Shown here piece by piece: positions 47,348 to 56,010 of a stretch of DNA of 64,000 nt (its first letter is position 1; every line of letters starts with the position of its first letter). The translations under genes and the position numbers were made by a program. Source of the DNA: Cellulomonas sp. APG4. GTDB taxonomy: Bacteria; Actinomycetota; Actinomycetes; Actinomycetales; Cellulomonadaceae. Under the pieces are notes generated by a model. That model did not search any database, had not been told where the DNA came from, and was given only the letters and a program-made list of their open reading frames with translations. The stretch lies in NCBI RefSeq assembly GCF_009996735.1, contig NZ_JAACYI010000018.1, positions 1 to 64,000 on the forward strand, written 5' to 3'.

Positions 47348-49038
47348 CAGGCCTCCTCGATCTCGGCGGTGGCGAGCTCCAGGCCCGGGACGGCGGCCTG
47401 CAGCGTGAGCATGCCACCCGAGAGGTTGGCGGAGTCGAACCCGGCCTGGTCGAGCACGCGGTGCGCGAGGTAGGACCGGAACCCGCTCGCGCAGTGCACG
47501 CGCACGGGGCGCCCGGCTGCGACCGCCCGCACCTCGTCGAGCCTCTCGCGCAGCTCGGTGTGCGGCACGTTGAGCGCGCCGGGGAGGTGCCCGCGTGCGA
47601 ACTCGCCGCGTGAGCGCACGTCGAGCACGAGAGCCGTCGCGCGCACCTGGTCGAGGTCACGCGGGTACCAGAGCCGCAGGGTGCCGTCGAGCACGTTCTG
47701 GGCCACGAAGCCGGCCATGTTGACGGCGTCCTTGGCCGAGCCGTAGGGCGGCGCGTAGGCGAGTTCGAGCTCCGCGAGGTCGTCGGCCGTCATGCCTGCG
47801 GCGAGTGCCGTGGCCAGCACGTCGATGCGCTTGTCGACTCCTTCGCGGCCCACGGCCTGCGCGCCGAGCAGGCGGCCGTCGGCGCCCACGTGCACGAGCA
47901 GGTGGAGCTGCTCGGCCCCCGGGAAGTAGCCGGCGTGGTGCCCCGGGTGCACGTGCACCGTGTGGTGCTCGACGCCTGCACGCTCGAGCGTGCGGTGGTT
48001 GGCCCCCGTGGAGGCCGCCGTGAGGCCGAACACGCGCACGACGGCGGTGCCCAGCACCGGCCGGGCCTCGGTCGACGAGGTGAGCCGGCCGAAGATCGCG
48101 TCCGCGGCGCGCCGGCCCTGGCGGTTGGCGGGGCCCGCGAGCGGCACGGGGGCGACGGTCCCGGTGACGGCGTGGCGCACCGTGGTCGCGTCGCCCACGG
48201 CCCACACGTGCGGGTCGGAGGTGCGCTGCTGCGCGTCGACGACGATCGCGCCGTTGACGCCGAGCTCGAGGCCGGCGTCGCGTGCGAGCCGGCTGTCGGG
48301 GGCGACACCGACGGACAGCACGACGAGGTCGGTCGGCAGCACGGTGCCGTCCGAGAGGGTGACCTCGAGCGAGGTCTCGGCCCCCGGGGTGCGGGTGACC
48401 CGCTGGGCCGCGACGCCCACGTGGGTGCGTACGCCGTGCGCGGCGAGCTCCGCGTCGAGCAGGGACGCGAGCTCGTCGTCGATCACGGGGAGCACGTGCG
48501 GTGCGAGGTCCACCAGGTCCACGTCGAGGCCGCGCACGCGCAGGGCCTCGGCGGCCTCGAGGCCGATGTAGCCGGCGCCCAGCACCACGGCGCGGCGTGC
48601 GCCGTCAGCGACGAGGGCGCGCAGCGCATCGGCGTCGGGGAGGGTGCGCAGCGTGTGCACGCCGGGCAGGTCGAGCCCCTCGACCGGCGGGCGCACCGCC
48701 GCGGCACCGGGGGCGAGCACGAGGGCGTCGTAGGCGAACGTCTCGACGCCGTGGGCAGACCGTGCGGTGACGGTGCGCGCCGCACGGTCGATCGCGACCA
48801 CCTCGTGGCCCGTGCGGACGTCGAGGTCGAGCGCCGCGCGCAGCGAGGCCGGCGTCTGCAGCAGCAGCGAGTTGCGGTCCGCGATCTCGTCACCCACGTG
48901 GTACGGCAGGCCGCAGTTGGCGAACGAGACGTAGGCGTCGCGCTCGAGGACGAGGATCTCGGCGTCCTCTGACAGGCGACGTGCCCGCGCCGCGGCGCTC
49001 ATGCCCCCGGCGACCCCGCCGACGATGACGATCTTCAT
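47347..49038 (-). CDS. CoA-disulfide/persulfide reductase with C-terminal rhodanese domain
   Basis: 563 residues. An FAD/NAD(P)H disulfide oxidoreductase makes up residues 1 to about 450: VIVGGVAGGMSAAARARRL, the redox Cys42 in SFANCGLPYH, and the second dinucleotide site VVLGAGYIGLEAAEAL. A rhodanese domain follows (about 465-555: VLDVRSRGEFARGHLPGA, then catalytic Cys in HCASGFRS). This CoADR-Rhd architecture is known to reduce CoA persulfide and polysulfide to thiol and sulfide. ATG 49038 follows GGAGGAG. A CsoR/CstR-type operator lies 64-79 bp upstream. Confidence 0.93.
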   Translation of the reverse strand: MKIVIVGGVAGGMSAAARARRLSEDAEILVLERDAYVSFANCGLPYHVGDEIADRNSLLLQTPASLRAALDLDVRTGHEVVAIDRAARTVTARSAHGVETFAYDALVLAPGAAAVRPPVEGLDLPGVHTLRTLPDADALRALVADGARRAVVLGAGYIGLEAAEALRVRGLDVDLVDLAPHVLPVIDDELASLLDAELAAHGVRTHVGVAAQRVTRTPGAETSLEVTLSDGTVLPTDLVVLSVGVAPDSRLARDAGLELGVNGAIVVDAQQRTSDPHVWAVGDATTVRHAVTGTVAPVPLAGPANRQGRRAADAIFGRLTSSTEARPVLGTAVVRVFGLTAASTGANHRTLERAGVEHHTVHVHPGHHAGYFPGAEQLHLLVHVGADGRLLGAQAVGREGVDKRIDVLATALAAGMTADDLAELELAYAPPYGSAKDAVNMAGFVAQNVLDGTLRLWYPRDLDQVRATALVLDVRSRGEFARGHLPGALNVPHTELRERLDEVRAVAAGRPVRVHCASGFRSYLAHRVLDQAGFDSANLSGGMLTLQAAVPGLELATAEIEEA

Positions 49039-49101
49039 GACTCTCCTCCGTGCGGCTCGCCGCCGCGCCTGGGTGGTTCCTTCAGGTCCGCGGACGTCAA
49101 C

Positions 49102-49117
49102 ATACCCCGTGGGGTAT
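49102..49117. promoter_or_regulatory. CsoR/CstR-type operator upstream of the persulfide reductase operon
   Basis: ATACCCC-GT-GGGGTAT, a perfect 7-bp palindrome, lies between the repressor gene and the reductase gene. Operators with a TACCCC core and GGGGTA are the established type for CsoR-family repressors. An AT-flanked element in such GC-rich DNA stands out. Confidence 0.8.
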
Positions 49118-49165
49118 TGATTCCCTGGGACCGAGGTCACGCCCCCGGGCGGGCGACGGCGGCGG

Positions 49166-49456
49166 TCAGGCGAGCGACAGGAAGAGCTTCTGCAGGCGCT
49201 CGCGGTCGATGCCTGCGGCCTCGTCGCCCTCGAGGATGCAGCGCTCGAGGCCCGTCGCGATGATCGCGAAGCCGGCGCGGTCGAGCGCCTTCGAGGCGGC
49301 CGAGAGCTGCGTCACGACGTCGACGCAGTCGGCGCCGGACTCGAGCATCTTGAGCACGCCGCCGATCTGCCCCTGGGCGCGACGGAGGCGATGGATGACC
49401 GACGTCATCTCTGCGGGGTCGAGCTGCATGCGCGCACGTCCTTCGGTGCTGTCCAC
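49166..49456 (-). CDS. CsoR-family repressor, persulfide-sensing (CstR-like) type
   Basis: 96 residues, all-helical. HRLRRAQGQIGGVLKMLESG is the family signature. The sensing residues are C44 and C73, 29 positions apart as in CsoR and CstR. The His that Cu(I)-sensing CsoR has four residues before the second Cys is Gly69 here, which points to a CstR-like thiol persulfide sensor rather than a copper sensor. The surrounding rhodanese and CoADR genes agree. It lies 3 nt after the upstream rhodanese stop. ATG 49456; a second Met at residue 10 is possible. Confidence 0.88.
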   Translation of the reverse strand: MDSTEGRARMQLDPAEMTSVIHRLRRAQGQIGGVLKMLESGADCVDVVTQLSAASKALDRAGFAIIATGLERCILEGDEAAGIDRERLQKLFLSLA

Positions 49457-49459
49457 GGG

Positions 49460-49813
49460 TCAGTCCTGCCCGGCGGCGCGCCATGCGGCGAGGCCGCCCG
49501 AGAGGCTCGTCGCACGGTACCCCGCCGCGCGCAGGCGGGCGGCGGCGCCGCGCGAACGCATGCCCGAGGCGCACATGACGACCACCGGCGCCTCCTTGGG
49601 CAGGCGACGGGCCTCGGCGTCGAGCCGGCCGAGCGGGATGTGGCGTGCCCGGCGGGCGTGGCCGCGGCGCCACTCGTCGCGCTCGCGCACGTCGACGAGC
49701 ACGGCGCCGGCGTCCAGCAGCTCGACCGCGCGGGCCACGGGCACGCTGCGGGGCACGGCGTCGGGGTCGCGGCGCAGCAGGCGGTCGAGGAAGGAGCGGC
49801 GGGTGGTGGTCAT
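49460..49813 (-). CDS. Rhodanese-like sulfurtransferase
   Basis: 117 residues. A basic N-terminal segment of about 20 residues is followed by a rhodanese domain: VLVDVRERDEWRRGHARRARHIPLG, catalytic Cys in VVMCASGMRS, and the ending LSGGLAAWRAAG. It is the first gene of the leftward unit with the CstR-like repressor. Its upstream region carries the second ATACCCC/GGGGTAT operator 27-42 bp before the start, so the repressor probably controls its own unit. Confidence 0.9.
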   Translation of the reverse strand: MTTTRRSFLDRLLRRDPDAVPRSVPVARAVELLDAGAVLVDVRERDEWRRGHARRARHIPLGRLDAEARRLPKEAPVVVMCASGMRSRGAAARLRAAGYRATSLSGGLAAWRAAGQD

Positions 49814-49839
49814 GGTGGGTCCTCTCGTCGGTGATGAAC

Positions 49840-49855
49840 ATACCCCAAGGGGTAT
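49840..49855. promoter_or_regulatory. CsoR/CstR-type operator upstream of the rhodanese-cstR unit
   Basis: ATACCCC-AA-GGGGTAT has the same 7-bp arms as the operator at 49102-49117, with a different 2-bp centre; both are preceded by AAC. It lies between the leftward rhodanese gene and rightward nadC. Confidence 0.8.
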
Positions 49856-49901
49856 AACCCACGGGAGGCCCGAGGATTCCCGCGGGCCGTGCGTGCGCCG
49901 C

Positions 49902-49907
49902 TACCGT
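49902..49907 (+). promoter_or_regulatory. -10-like hexamer of a leaderless start (nadC)
   Basis: TACCGT is followed by 7 nt and GTG 49915, which decides against the in-frame GTG at 49906. Confidence 0.5.
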
Positions 49908-49914
49908 GGGGCCC

Positions 49915-50832
49915 GTGACCAGCGCCCCCACCCCCGTCCGCACGCCCGGGCTCGACCCGGCGTGGCTGCGCCGCACCGTCGCTGTCGCGCTCGACGAGGA
50001 CCTGGGCCCCGCCCCGGGCCGTGACGTGACGTCGCAGGCGACCATCGACCCCACGACCAGCGGCACCGCGGAGCTGGTCGCGCGCGCCGACGGCGTGCTC
50101 GCGGGTCTGCCCGTGGTCGCCGAGGTGCTCGACCAGGTCGCGGTACGCCTGGGCACGGCGCCCGTGCGGGTCGAGGTCCTGACCGCCGACGGCGGCCGCG
50201 TCGTGACGGGGACGCGCGTGGCACGCCTCGTCGGGCCGGTGCTGAGCCTCCTCGTGGCCGAGCGGACGATGCTCAACCTCCTCTCGCGGGCGTCGGGGGT
50301 CGCGACGCACACGCGCAGGTGGGCCGACGCGCTCGAGGGCACGGGCGCGCGCGTGCTCGACACGCGCAAGACCACACCCGGCCTGCGCGAGCTCGAGAAG
50401 TACGCGGTGCGCTGCGGCGGGGGCACGAACAAGCGCATGGGGCTGTTCGACGTCGCGATGGTCAAGGACAACCACGTGGTGGCGGCCGGCTCCGTGACGG
50501 CCGCCGTCCGCGCGGTCCGCAAGCGTTTCCCCGACGTCGAGGTACAGGTCGAGGCGGACACCCTCGCCCAGGCGGTCGAGGCCGTCGAGGCCGGTGCGCG
50601 GTTCCTGCTGCTCGACAACATGGCACCGGAGATGCTGCGCGAGGTGGTCGCGGCCGTACGCGCCCTCGAGCCGACGCACGGGCGCGTCGAGCTCGAGGCC
50701 ACGGGCAACCTGACGCTCGAGGCGGCCGCGCGGGTCGCCGCGACCGGGGTAGACCACCTCAGCGTCGGCGCGCTGACCCACTCCTCGCCCATCCTCGACC
50801 TCGCGCTCGACCTCGTAGGATCACCCGGGTGA
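49915..50832 (+). CDS. nadC: Nicotinate-nucleotide pyrophosphorylase (carboxylating)
   Basis: 305 residues. It converts quinolinate and PRPP to nicotinate mononucleotide. Features are [18 protein letters not shown] near the N-terminus, [35 protein letters not shown] in sequence, [11 protein letters not shown] and the C-terminal [19 protein letters not shown] with [12 protein letters not shown]. Separated from nadB by the persulfide cluster, which is transcribed in the other direction. Its stop overlaps the lysS start. Confidence 0.96.
   Translation: MTSAPTPVRTPGLDPAWLRRTVAVALDEDLGPAPGRDVTSQATIDPTTSGTAELVARADGVLAGLPVVAEVLDQVAVRLGTAPVRVEVLTADGGRVVTGTRVARLVGPVLSLLVAERTMLNLLSRASGVATHTRRWADALEGTGARVLDTRKTTPGLRELEKYAVRCGGGTNKRMGLFDVAMVKDNHVVAAGSVTAAVRAVRKRFPDVEVQVEADTLAQAVEAVEAGARFLLLDNMAPEMLREVVAAVRALEPTHGRVELEATGNLTLEAAARVAATGVDHLSVGALTHSSPILDLALDLVGSPG
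50816..50821 (+). promoter_or_regulatory. -10-like hexamer of a leaderless start (lysS)
   Basis: TAGGAT inside the 3' end of nadC is followed by 7 nt and GTG 50829. lysS can therefore be transcribed without nadC. Confidence 0.5.
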
Positions 50833-52376
50833 CCGCGCCCGAGCCCACCCCCGCGACCGCAGCCGCAGGCGACCCCGTCGTCGACGAGACGTTCGGTGAG
50901 GACGTCCCCGAGCAGATCCGCGTCCGGCGCGCCAAGCGCGAGCGCATGCTCGCCGAGGGGCGCGAGCCCTTCCCGGTGGGCGTCCCCGTCACGGCGACGA
51001 TCGCCCAGGTGCGTGCGCAGCACGGCGACCTCGAGGCCGGCCAGGAGACGGACGTCGAGGTGGGCGTCGCGGGCCGGGTCGTGTTCCTGCGCAACACCGG
51101 CAAGCTGTGCTTCACCACGCTCCAGGACGGCGAGGGCAACCGCCTCCAGGTCATGCTGAGCCAGGCGGTCGTGGGCGAGGACGAGCTCGAGCGGTTCAAG
51201 GCCGACGTCGACCTGGGCGACCACCTGTTCGCGCACGGCCGGGTGATCTCCTCGCGCCGCGGCGAGCTGAGCGTGTTCGCCGACGAGTGGCGGATGGCCG
51301 CCAAGGCGCTGCGCCCGCTGCCGGTGCTGCACAAGGAGATGTCCGAGGAGGCGCGCGTGCGCCGCCGCGAGGTCGACCTCGTGGTGCGTCCGGCCGCACG
51401 GGACACCGTGCGCCTGCGCGCCGCCGTCGTGCGCTCGCTGCGCGAGAACTTCCACCGGCGCGGCTACCTCGAGGTCGAGACCCCGATGCTGCAGACGCTG
51501 CACGGCGGTGCGGCCGCGCGGCCGTTCACGACCCACATGAACGCGTTCGACCTCGACCTCTACCTGCGCATCGCACCCGAGCTGTTCCTCAAGCGCGCCG
51601 TGGTGGGCGGCGTCGAGCGCGTCTTCGAGATCAACCGCAGCTTCCGCAACGAGGGGGCGGACTCGACCCACTCACCCGAGTTCGCGACGCTCGAGGCCTA
51701 CGAGGCGTATGGCGACTACGACACGATGGCGGCCCTCACGCAGGACCTCGTGCAGACCGCGGCGCTCGACGCGCTCGGCACCACTGCGCTGACCCTCGCC
51801 GACGGGACCGAGTACGACATCGGCGGGGACTGGACCCACCTGAGCCTGTACGGCTCGCTGTCGGAGGCGCTCGGGCAGGAGATCACCCCGCAGACGTCCG
51901 TCGCGGACCTCATGCGGCTCGTCGAGCAGTTCGACCTCCAGGTGGACCCGGCGCGGCAGAACCACGGAAAGCTCGTCGAGGAGCTGTGGGAGCACCACGT
52001 GGGAGACACGCTGCACGCCCCCACGTTCGTGCGCGACTTCCCGGTCGAGACGAGCCCGCTCACACGTGACCACCGGAGCATCCCCGGCGTCGTCGAGAAG
52101 TGGGACCTGTACGTGCGCGGGGTCGAGACCGCGACCGCGTACTCCGAGCTGGTCGACCCGGTGGTGCAGCGCAGGCGATTCGAGGCGCAGGCACTTCTCG
52201 CGGCCGCGGGTGACGACGAGGCCATGGCGCTCGACGAGGACTTCCTGACCGCGATGGAGCACGCGATGCCCCCCGCGGGCGGCATGGGCATGGGCATCGA
52301 CCGCCTGCTCATGGCGCTGACGGGGCTCAACATCCGCGAGACGATCCTGTTCCCGCTGGTCAAGCCGTTGTCCTGA
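50829..52376 (+). CDS. lysS: Lysine--tRNA ligase (class II)
   Basis: 515 residues. The N-terminal anticodon-binding OB domain includes [18 protein letters not shown]. The class II core has motif 1 around [20 protein letters not shown], motif 2 [11 protein letters not shown] and motif 3 [32 protein letters not shown] and [18 protein letters not shown] are LysRS-specific. The frame is open upstream, but GTG 50829 is supported by the overlap with nadC and the upstream hexamer. Confidence 0.96.
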   Translation: MTAPEPTPATAAAGDPVVDETFGEDVPEQIRVRRAKRERMLAEGREPFPVGVPVTATIAQVRAQHGDLEAGQETDVEVGVAGRVVFLRNTGKLCFTTLQDGEGNRLQVMLSQAVVGEDELERFKADVDLGDHLFAHGRVISSRRGELSVFADEWRMAAKALRPLPVLHKEMSEEARVRRREVDLVVRPAARDTVRLRAAVVRSLRENFHRRGYLEVETPMLQTLHGGAAARPFTTHMNAFDLDLYLRIAPELFLKRAVVGGVERVFEINRSFRNEGADSTHSPEFATLEAYEAYGDYDTMAALTQDLVQTAALDALGTTALTLADGTEYDIGGDWTHLSLYGSLSEALGQEITPQTSVADLMRLVEQFDLQVDPARQNHGKLVEELWEHHVGDTLHAPTFVRDFPVETSPLTRDHRSIPGVVEKWDLYVRGVETATAYSELVDPVVQRRRFEAQALLAAAGDDEAMALDEDFLTAMEHAMPPAGGMGMGIDRLLMALTGLNIRETILFPLVKPLS

Positions 52377-52386
52377 CTGCGCGGAG

Positions 52387-52392
52387 TAGCAT
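52387..52392 (+). promoter_or_regulatory. -10-like hexamer of a leaderless start (54-aa membrane protein)
   Basis: TAGCAT precedes ATG 52400 by 7 nt, with no Shine-Dalgarno in between. Confidence 0.5.
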
Positions 52393-52399
52393 CGTCCGC

Positions 52400-52564
52400 A
52401 TGCCCGTGGCTCTCGAGGTGCTCGCCGCGCTCGCACCGTCCGTCGGTGTCGGGCTCGTCTTCTGGTACGCGATGCGCGCCATCATCCGCGCCGACAGGCG
52501 TGAGCGAATCGCGCTCGCGCGCCTCGAGGAAGCCGAGGCAAAAGGCGCCGACGACGCCGCGTGA
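52400..52564 (+). CDS. Small single-pass membrane protein (54 aa) between lysS and lsr2
   Basis: The frame reads MPVALEVLAALAPSVGVGL, one hydrophobic helix ending FWYAMRAII, a basic patch RADRRERIA and an acidic tail EEAEAKGADDAA. The topology should be N-out/C-in by the positive-inside rule. A leaderless -10 box 7 nt upstream and its conserved-looking slot between lysS and lsr2 support a real gene; small membrane proteins in this slot are common in actinobacteria. Function is unknown. Confidence 0.75.
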   Translation: MPVALEVLAALAPSVGVGLVFWYAMRAIIRADRRERIALARLEEAEAKGADDAA

Positions 52565-52657
52565 ATTCCCCCGCACATTTCTCGGGTGGGCGATCCTGCA
52601 GAAATCGTCGTAGGATCTGCGCACCAGTTCAGTCGAGCACCCGGAAATGAGAGCCAG

Positions 52658-52996
52658 ATGGCACAGAAGGTCCAGGTCGTCCTTGTCGACGACATCGACG
52701 GCGGAACCGCTGACGAGACTGTCTCTTTCGCACTCGACGGTATCTCCTACGAGATCGACCTGAGCACCGCGAATGCGGCACGTTTCCGCGACGAGATCGC
52801 CACCTGGGTGGGCCACGCGCGCCGCGTCGGGGGCCGCGCACGCAGCGGGCGCCGTGGCGGCGCCTCGCGCGGCCAGAGCCGCGGCTCGGGGGAGAGCGCC
52901 GCGATCCGCGAGTGGGCGCGCGAGAACGGCTTCACCGTCAACGAGCGCGGCCGCATCCCGGCCGAGGTGCGCGAGGCGTACGAGAAGTCGCGCTGA
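52658..52996 (+). CDS. lsr2: Lsr2-family nucleoid-associated protein
   Basis: 112 residues. The N-terminal dimerisation domain (AQKVQVVLVDDIDGGTADET, then VSFALDGISYEIDLS) is followed by a basic linker (RSGRRGGASRGQSRG). The C-terminal DNA-binding domain is REWARENGFTVNERGRIP, with the AT-minor-groove RGR at residues 97-99. Lsr2 silences AT-rich, often acquired, DNA. The low-GC block at 14.4-18.9 kb is the sort of target it would bind. Region 52565-52657 carries TAGGAT as a possible -10. ATG 52658 with GAGAG upstream. Confidence 0.96.
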   Translation: MAQKVQVVLVDDIDGGTADETVSFALDGISYEIDLSTANAARFRDEIATWVGHARRVGGRARSGRRGGASRGQSRGSGESAAIREWARENGFTVNERGRIPAEVREAYEKSR

Positions 52997-53035
52997 CGGC
53001 TTCCTCCCGGCGGTAGGTCGAGCCGGGCGCACGAG

Positions 53036-53077
53036 AACGACGAGGCCCGCGGTGCACGCACCGCGGGCCTCGTCGTT
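53036..53077. terminator. 20-bp perfect hairpin terminator between convergent lsr2 and xylB
   Basis: AACGACGAGGCCCGCGGTGC is exactly complementary to the 20 bases after a 2-nt centre, ending CGTCGTT with TTCC following. It is the strongest hairpin in the window and can terminate transcription from both sides. Confidence 0.9.
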
Positions 53078-53088
53078 CCTCCGGCCGG

Positions 53089-54522
53089 TCAGCCCCGGGT
53101 CGCGGTGAGCTCACGCACCTCGGCGTACCGGGCGCGCACGGCGGGCTCCACGGGCTGGTCGTGGACCTCCGCGGGCGCGGGGGTCCACGCGGGCGGCTCG
53201 GCACCGCCGGCTCCCGCGCGCGACGCGAGCACCCACGCGGCCTGACGCGCGGCACCGTCGGCGACGTACTCGCCCGGCTCGGGCACGCTCACGGGGAGGC
53301 CGAGCACGGTGGGGGCGATGCGACGGACCGCCTCGGACTGGGCGCCCCCGCCGATGAGCTGCAGGCGCTCGACCGGCACGCCCTGGGCGCGGAGCGCGTC
53401 GAGGCCGTCCGCGAGGGCGCACAGCATGCCCTCGACGGCCGCGCGCGCGAGGTGGGAGGGCGTGGTGTTCGCGAGCCTCAGCCCGTGCAGCGCGCCGGTC
53501 GCGTCGGGCTTGTTCGGTGTGCGCTCACCCTCCAGGTAGGGCACCAGGACGAGGCCGTCCGCGCCTGCGGGCGCCGAGAGCGCGAGCTCGCTGAGGCCCG
53601 CGTGGTCGACCCCGAGCATGCGGGCGGCGGCGTCGAGGACGCGCGAGGCGTTGAGGGTCGCGCACAGCGGCAGGTAGCGGCCGGTCGCGTCGGCGAACCC
53701 GGTGACGAGCCCCGAGGTGTCCGCGGTGGGCTCGTCCGCGATCGCCGAGACGACGCCCGACGTCCCGATCGAGATCGTGACGTCGCCCGCGCTCATGCCG
53801 AGGCCCAGGGCCGCGGCGGCGTTGTCGCCGGCGCCGGGGCCCACCAGGAGCGTGCCCGAGGCCCGCTCGACCACGTGCGCCGCCTCCGCCGGGCCGACGA
53901 CCCGGGGGAGCACCGCGTCGTGACCGAGGCCGAGCTCGAGCAGGTCGCGTCGGTACCCCTCGGTCACGGGCGACCAGTAACCGGTGCCCGACGCGTCCGA
54001 GCGGTCGGTCGCGAGGGCCGCGAGGTCGGCGTTGCCGGGCCCGTAGCCGGCGAGGCGCCAGCTGAGCCAGTCGTGCGGGAGCGCGACGGCGGCGACCCGC
54101 GCGGCGTTGTCCGGCTCGGCGTCGCGCAGCCAACGCAGCTTGGTCACCGTGAGCGACGCGACCGGGACGGATCCGATCGACCGCGCCCACTCGGCCGGCC
54201 CGCCGAGCTCGTCGACGAGGTCGAGGGCGGCCTGGGCGGAGCGGGTGTCGTTCCAGAGCAGGGCGGGGCGGATCACCTCGCCGTGCTCGTCGAGCACGAC
54301 CATGCCGTGCTGCTGGCCGCCCACCGCGACAGCCGCGACGTCGTCCAGGCCACCGGCCTGCTCGAGCGCCTCGGTGAGCGCGGTCCACCAGTGGTCCGGG
54401 TGCACCTCGGTGCCCTCGGGGTGACGCGCGCGACCCGAGCGCACGAGCGCGCCGGTCTCCGCGTCACGGATGACGACCTTGCAGGACTGGGTGGACGAGT
54501 CCACCCCGGCGACCAGCGCCAT
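53089..54522 (-). CDS. xylB: Xylulokinase
   Basis: 477 residues, FGGY carbohydrate kinase. It phosphorylates D-xylulose to xylulose 5-phosphate. Landmarks are [19 protein letters not shown] (phosphate loop), [18 protein letters not shown] (the xylulokinase GGQQHGMV motif), [30 protein letters not shown] and [12 protein letters not shown] near the C-terminus. ATG 54522 follows AGGAG. It lies downstream of xylA, separated by two hairpins, and ends at the strong terminator shared with lsr2. Confidence 0.95.
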   Translation of the reverse strand: MALVAGVDSSTQSCKVVIRDAETGALVRSGRARHPEGTEVHPDHWWTALTEALEQAGGLDDVAAVAVGGQQHGMVVLDEHGEVIRPALLWNDTRSAQAALDLVDELGGPAEWARSIGSVPVASLTVTKLRWLRDAEPDNAARVAAVALPHDWLSWRLAGYGPGNADLAALATDRSDASGTGYWSPVTEGYRRDLLELGLGHDAVLPRVVGPAEAAHVVERASGTLLVGPGAGDNAAAALGLGMSAGDVTISIGTSGVVSAIADEPTADTSGLVTGFADATGRYLPLCATLNASRVLDAAARMLGVDHAGLSELALSAPAGADGLVLVPYLEGERTPNKPDATGALHGLRLANTTPSHLARAAVEGMLCALADGLDALRAQGVPVERLQLIGGGAQSEAVRRIAPTVLGLPVSVPEPGEYVADGAARQAAWVLASRAGAGGAEPPAWTPAPAEVHDQPVEPAVRARYAEVRELTATRG

Positions 54523-54543
54523 GACGGCTCCTTCGATACGCGT

Positions 54544-54573
54544 GTGGTCGGTCGCGGCGGGGCGACCGACCAC
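54544..54573 (-). terminator. 12-bp hairpin just upstream of xylB in the xylA-xylB spacer
   Basis: GTGGTCGGTCGC / GCGACCGACCAC is perfect with a 6-nt loop (GGCGGG). There is no T run. It may give partial termination or mRNA stabilisation so that xylA is expressed more than xylB. Confidence 0.6.
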
Positions 54574-54592
54574 GGGGGACGGGAGCCGGCGG

Positions 54593-54627
54593 CCCGCCGC
54601 CCCGCCACGTCGGGCGGGGGCGGCGGG
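54593..54627 (-). terminator. GC-rich hairpin after xylA in the xylA-xylB spacer
   Basis: CCCGCCGCCCCGCC faces GGGCGGGGGCGGCGGG across a 5-nt loop, with small bulges. Together with the adjacent 12-bp hairpin it fills most of the 123-bp spacer. Confidence 0.5.
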
Positions 54628-54645
54628 ACGCCGGGGAGAGCAGGG

Positions 54646-55833
54646 TCAGCGGGCGCCGATCGCGTGCTCGAGCGCCAGCTGGTTGAGCCGGACGAAGTGG
54701 AAGCCGCGCGCGGCGACGGCGTCGACGTCGAGCTCCTCGTAGGCCGAGCGGTCCGCGAGCAGGTCGGCGAGCGTCTCGCCCTCGCCCAGGGTGGGCGTGG
54801 CGAGCTCGAGGACGCCGGACGCCTCGAGGGCCTCCTGGACCTCGGGGTCGGCACGGAAGGCCTTCGCGCGCTCGGCCAGCAGGATGTACGTCGACATGTT
54901 GGCGGCGGCCGAGTCCCAGACGCCCGTCATGTCCTCGGTGCGCGAGGGCTTGTAGTCGAAGTGCACCGGGCCGTCGTAGCGCGGGCCACCGCTCGGGAAG
55001 CCGTTGACGAGCAGGTCGACCGTCGCGAAGGCGGAGAACAGGTCGCCGTGGCCGAAGACCAGGTCCTGGTCGTACTTGATCGAGCGCTGGCCGTTGAGGT
55101 CGATGTGGAAGAGCTTGTCGGCCCACAGCGCCTGGGCGATGCCGGTGGTGTAGTTCAGGCCGGCCATCTGCTCGTGGCCCGTCTCCGGGTTGAGGCCCAC
55201 GATGTCCCCGTGCTCGAGCTTGGCGATGAGCGCGAGGGCGTGGCCGACGGTCGGGAGCAGGATGTCGCCGCGGGGCTCGTTCGGCTTGGGCTCGAGGGCG
55301 ATCTTGAGGTCGTAGCCCTTCTCCTTGATGTAGCCCGCCACCGTGTCGATGCCCTCGGCGTAACGCTCGTGCGCGGCGTAGAGGTCCTTCGCGGAGTCGT
55401 ACTCGGCGCCCTCGCGGCCGCCCCACATGACGAACGTCTTGGCGCCGAGCTCGGCCGCGAGGTCGACGTTGCGGACGATCTTGCGCAGGCCGTAGCGGCG
55501 CACGCGGCGGTCGTTCGAGGTGAACGCGCCGTCCTTGAAGATCGGGTGCGTGAAGGTGTTGGTCGTGACCATCTCGACCTTGATGCCGGTCTCGTCCAGC
55601 GCACCGCGGAAGCGGGCGAGGATGCGGTCGCGCTCGGCCGCGTCGGAGCCGAACGGCACGACGTCGTCGTCGTGGAAGGTCACGAAGGACGCGCCGAGCT
55701 CGGCCAGACGGTGGACGGACTCGACCGGGTCCAGGTCGGGACGCGTCGCGTCACCGAACTGGTCACGGGCCGCCCATCCGACGGTCCAGAGGCCGAAGGA
55801 GAACTTGTCCTCGGGGGTGGGCTTGCGAACCAT
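54646..55833 (-). CDS. xylA: Xylose isomerase
   Basis: 395 residues, TIM barrel, class I actinobacterial type. It interconverts D-xylose and D-xylulose with two divalent metals. Key segments are [12 protein letters not shown] (catalytic His), [25 protein letters not shown] (metal Glu), [33 protein letters not shown] (metal Asp residues) and DYKPSRTED. The Shine-Dalgarno GAGGAG abuts the first ATG (55839) but is 6 nt before the second (55833), so the second is taken as the start. The transcript is divergent from the ROK regulator, with an operator-like site between. Confidence 0.96.
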   Translation of the reverse strand: MVRKPTPEDKFSFGLWTVGWAARDQFGDATRPDLDPVESVHRLAELGASFVTFHDDDVVPFGSDAAERDRILARFRGALDETGIKVEMVTTNTFTHPIFKDGAFTSNDRRVRRYGLRKIVRNVDLAAELGAKTFVMWGGREGAEYDSAKDLYAAHERYAEGIDTVAGYIKEKGYDLKIALEPKPNEPRGDILLPTVGHALALIAKLEHGDIVGLNPETGHEQMAGLNYTTGIAQALWADKLFHIDLNGQRSIKYDQDLVFGHGDLFSAFATVDLLVNGFPSGGPRYDGPVHFDYKPSRTEDMTGVWDSAAANMSTYILLAERAKAFRADPEVQEALEASGVLELATPTLGEGETLADLLADRSAYEELDVDAVAARGFHFVRLNQLALEHAIGAR

Positions 55834-55961
55834 GTCCATCTCCTCGCTGCTGCGGCCGGTGGGCCGGCGGGTGGCCCGGCGACGAGCCGGTGCGTCGTCG
55901 GCGACGCGGCCCGGAGGCCTCGCCCGGGGAGGGGGCGGACGTCCGGAAGGGCCACGCTGCC

Positions 55962-55984
55962 ATTTGTTGTGTGAATGAACTTAT
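55962..55984 (-). promoter_or_regulatory. Candidate xyl operator facing xylA
   Basis: Read toward xylA it is ATAAGTTCA-TTCACAC-AACAAAT. It matches the element at 57387-57409 in 18 of 23 positions and in the same orientation relative to the controlled gene. It contains GTT-N9-AAC dyad symmetry and is AT-rich against its surroundings. The presumed binder is the adjacent ROK repressor. Confidence 0.65.
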
Positions 55985-55998
55985 CCCTCCCGAGCGGG

Positions 55999-56004
55999 TA
56001 GGGT
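55999..56004 (+). promoter_or_regulatory. -10-like hexamer of a leaderless start (ROK regulator)
   Basis: TAGGGT precedes ATG 56011 by 6 nt. The xyl operator lies just upstream, so the regulator could control itself too. Confidence 0.5.
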
Positions 56005-56010
56005 CAAGAC

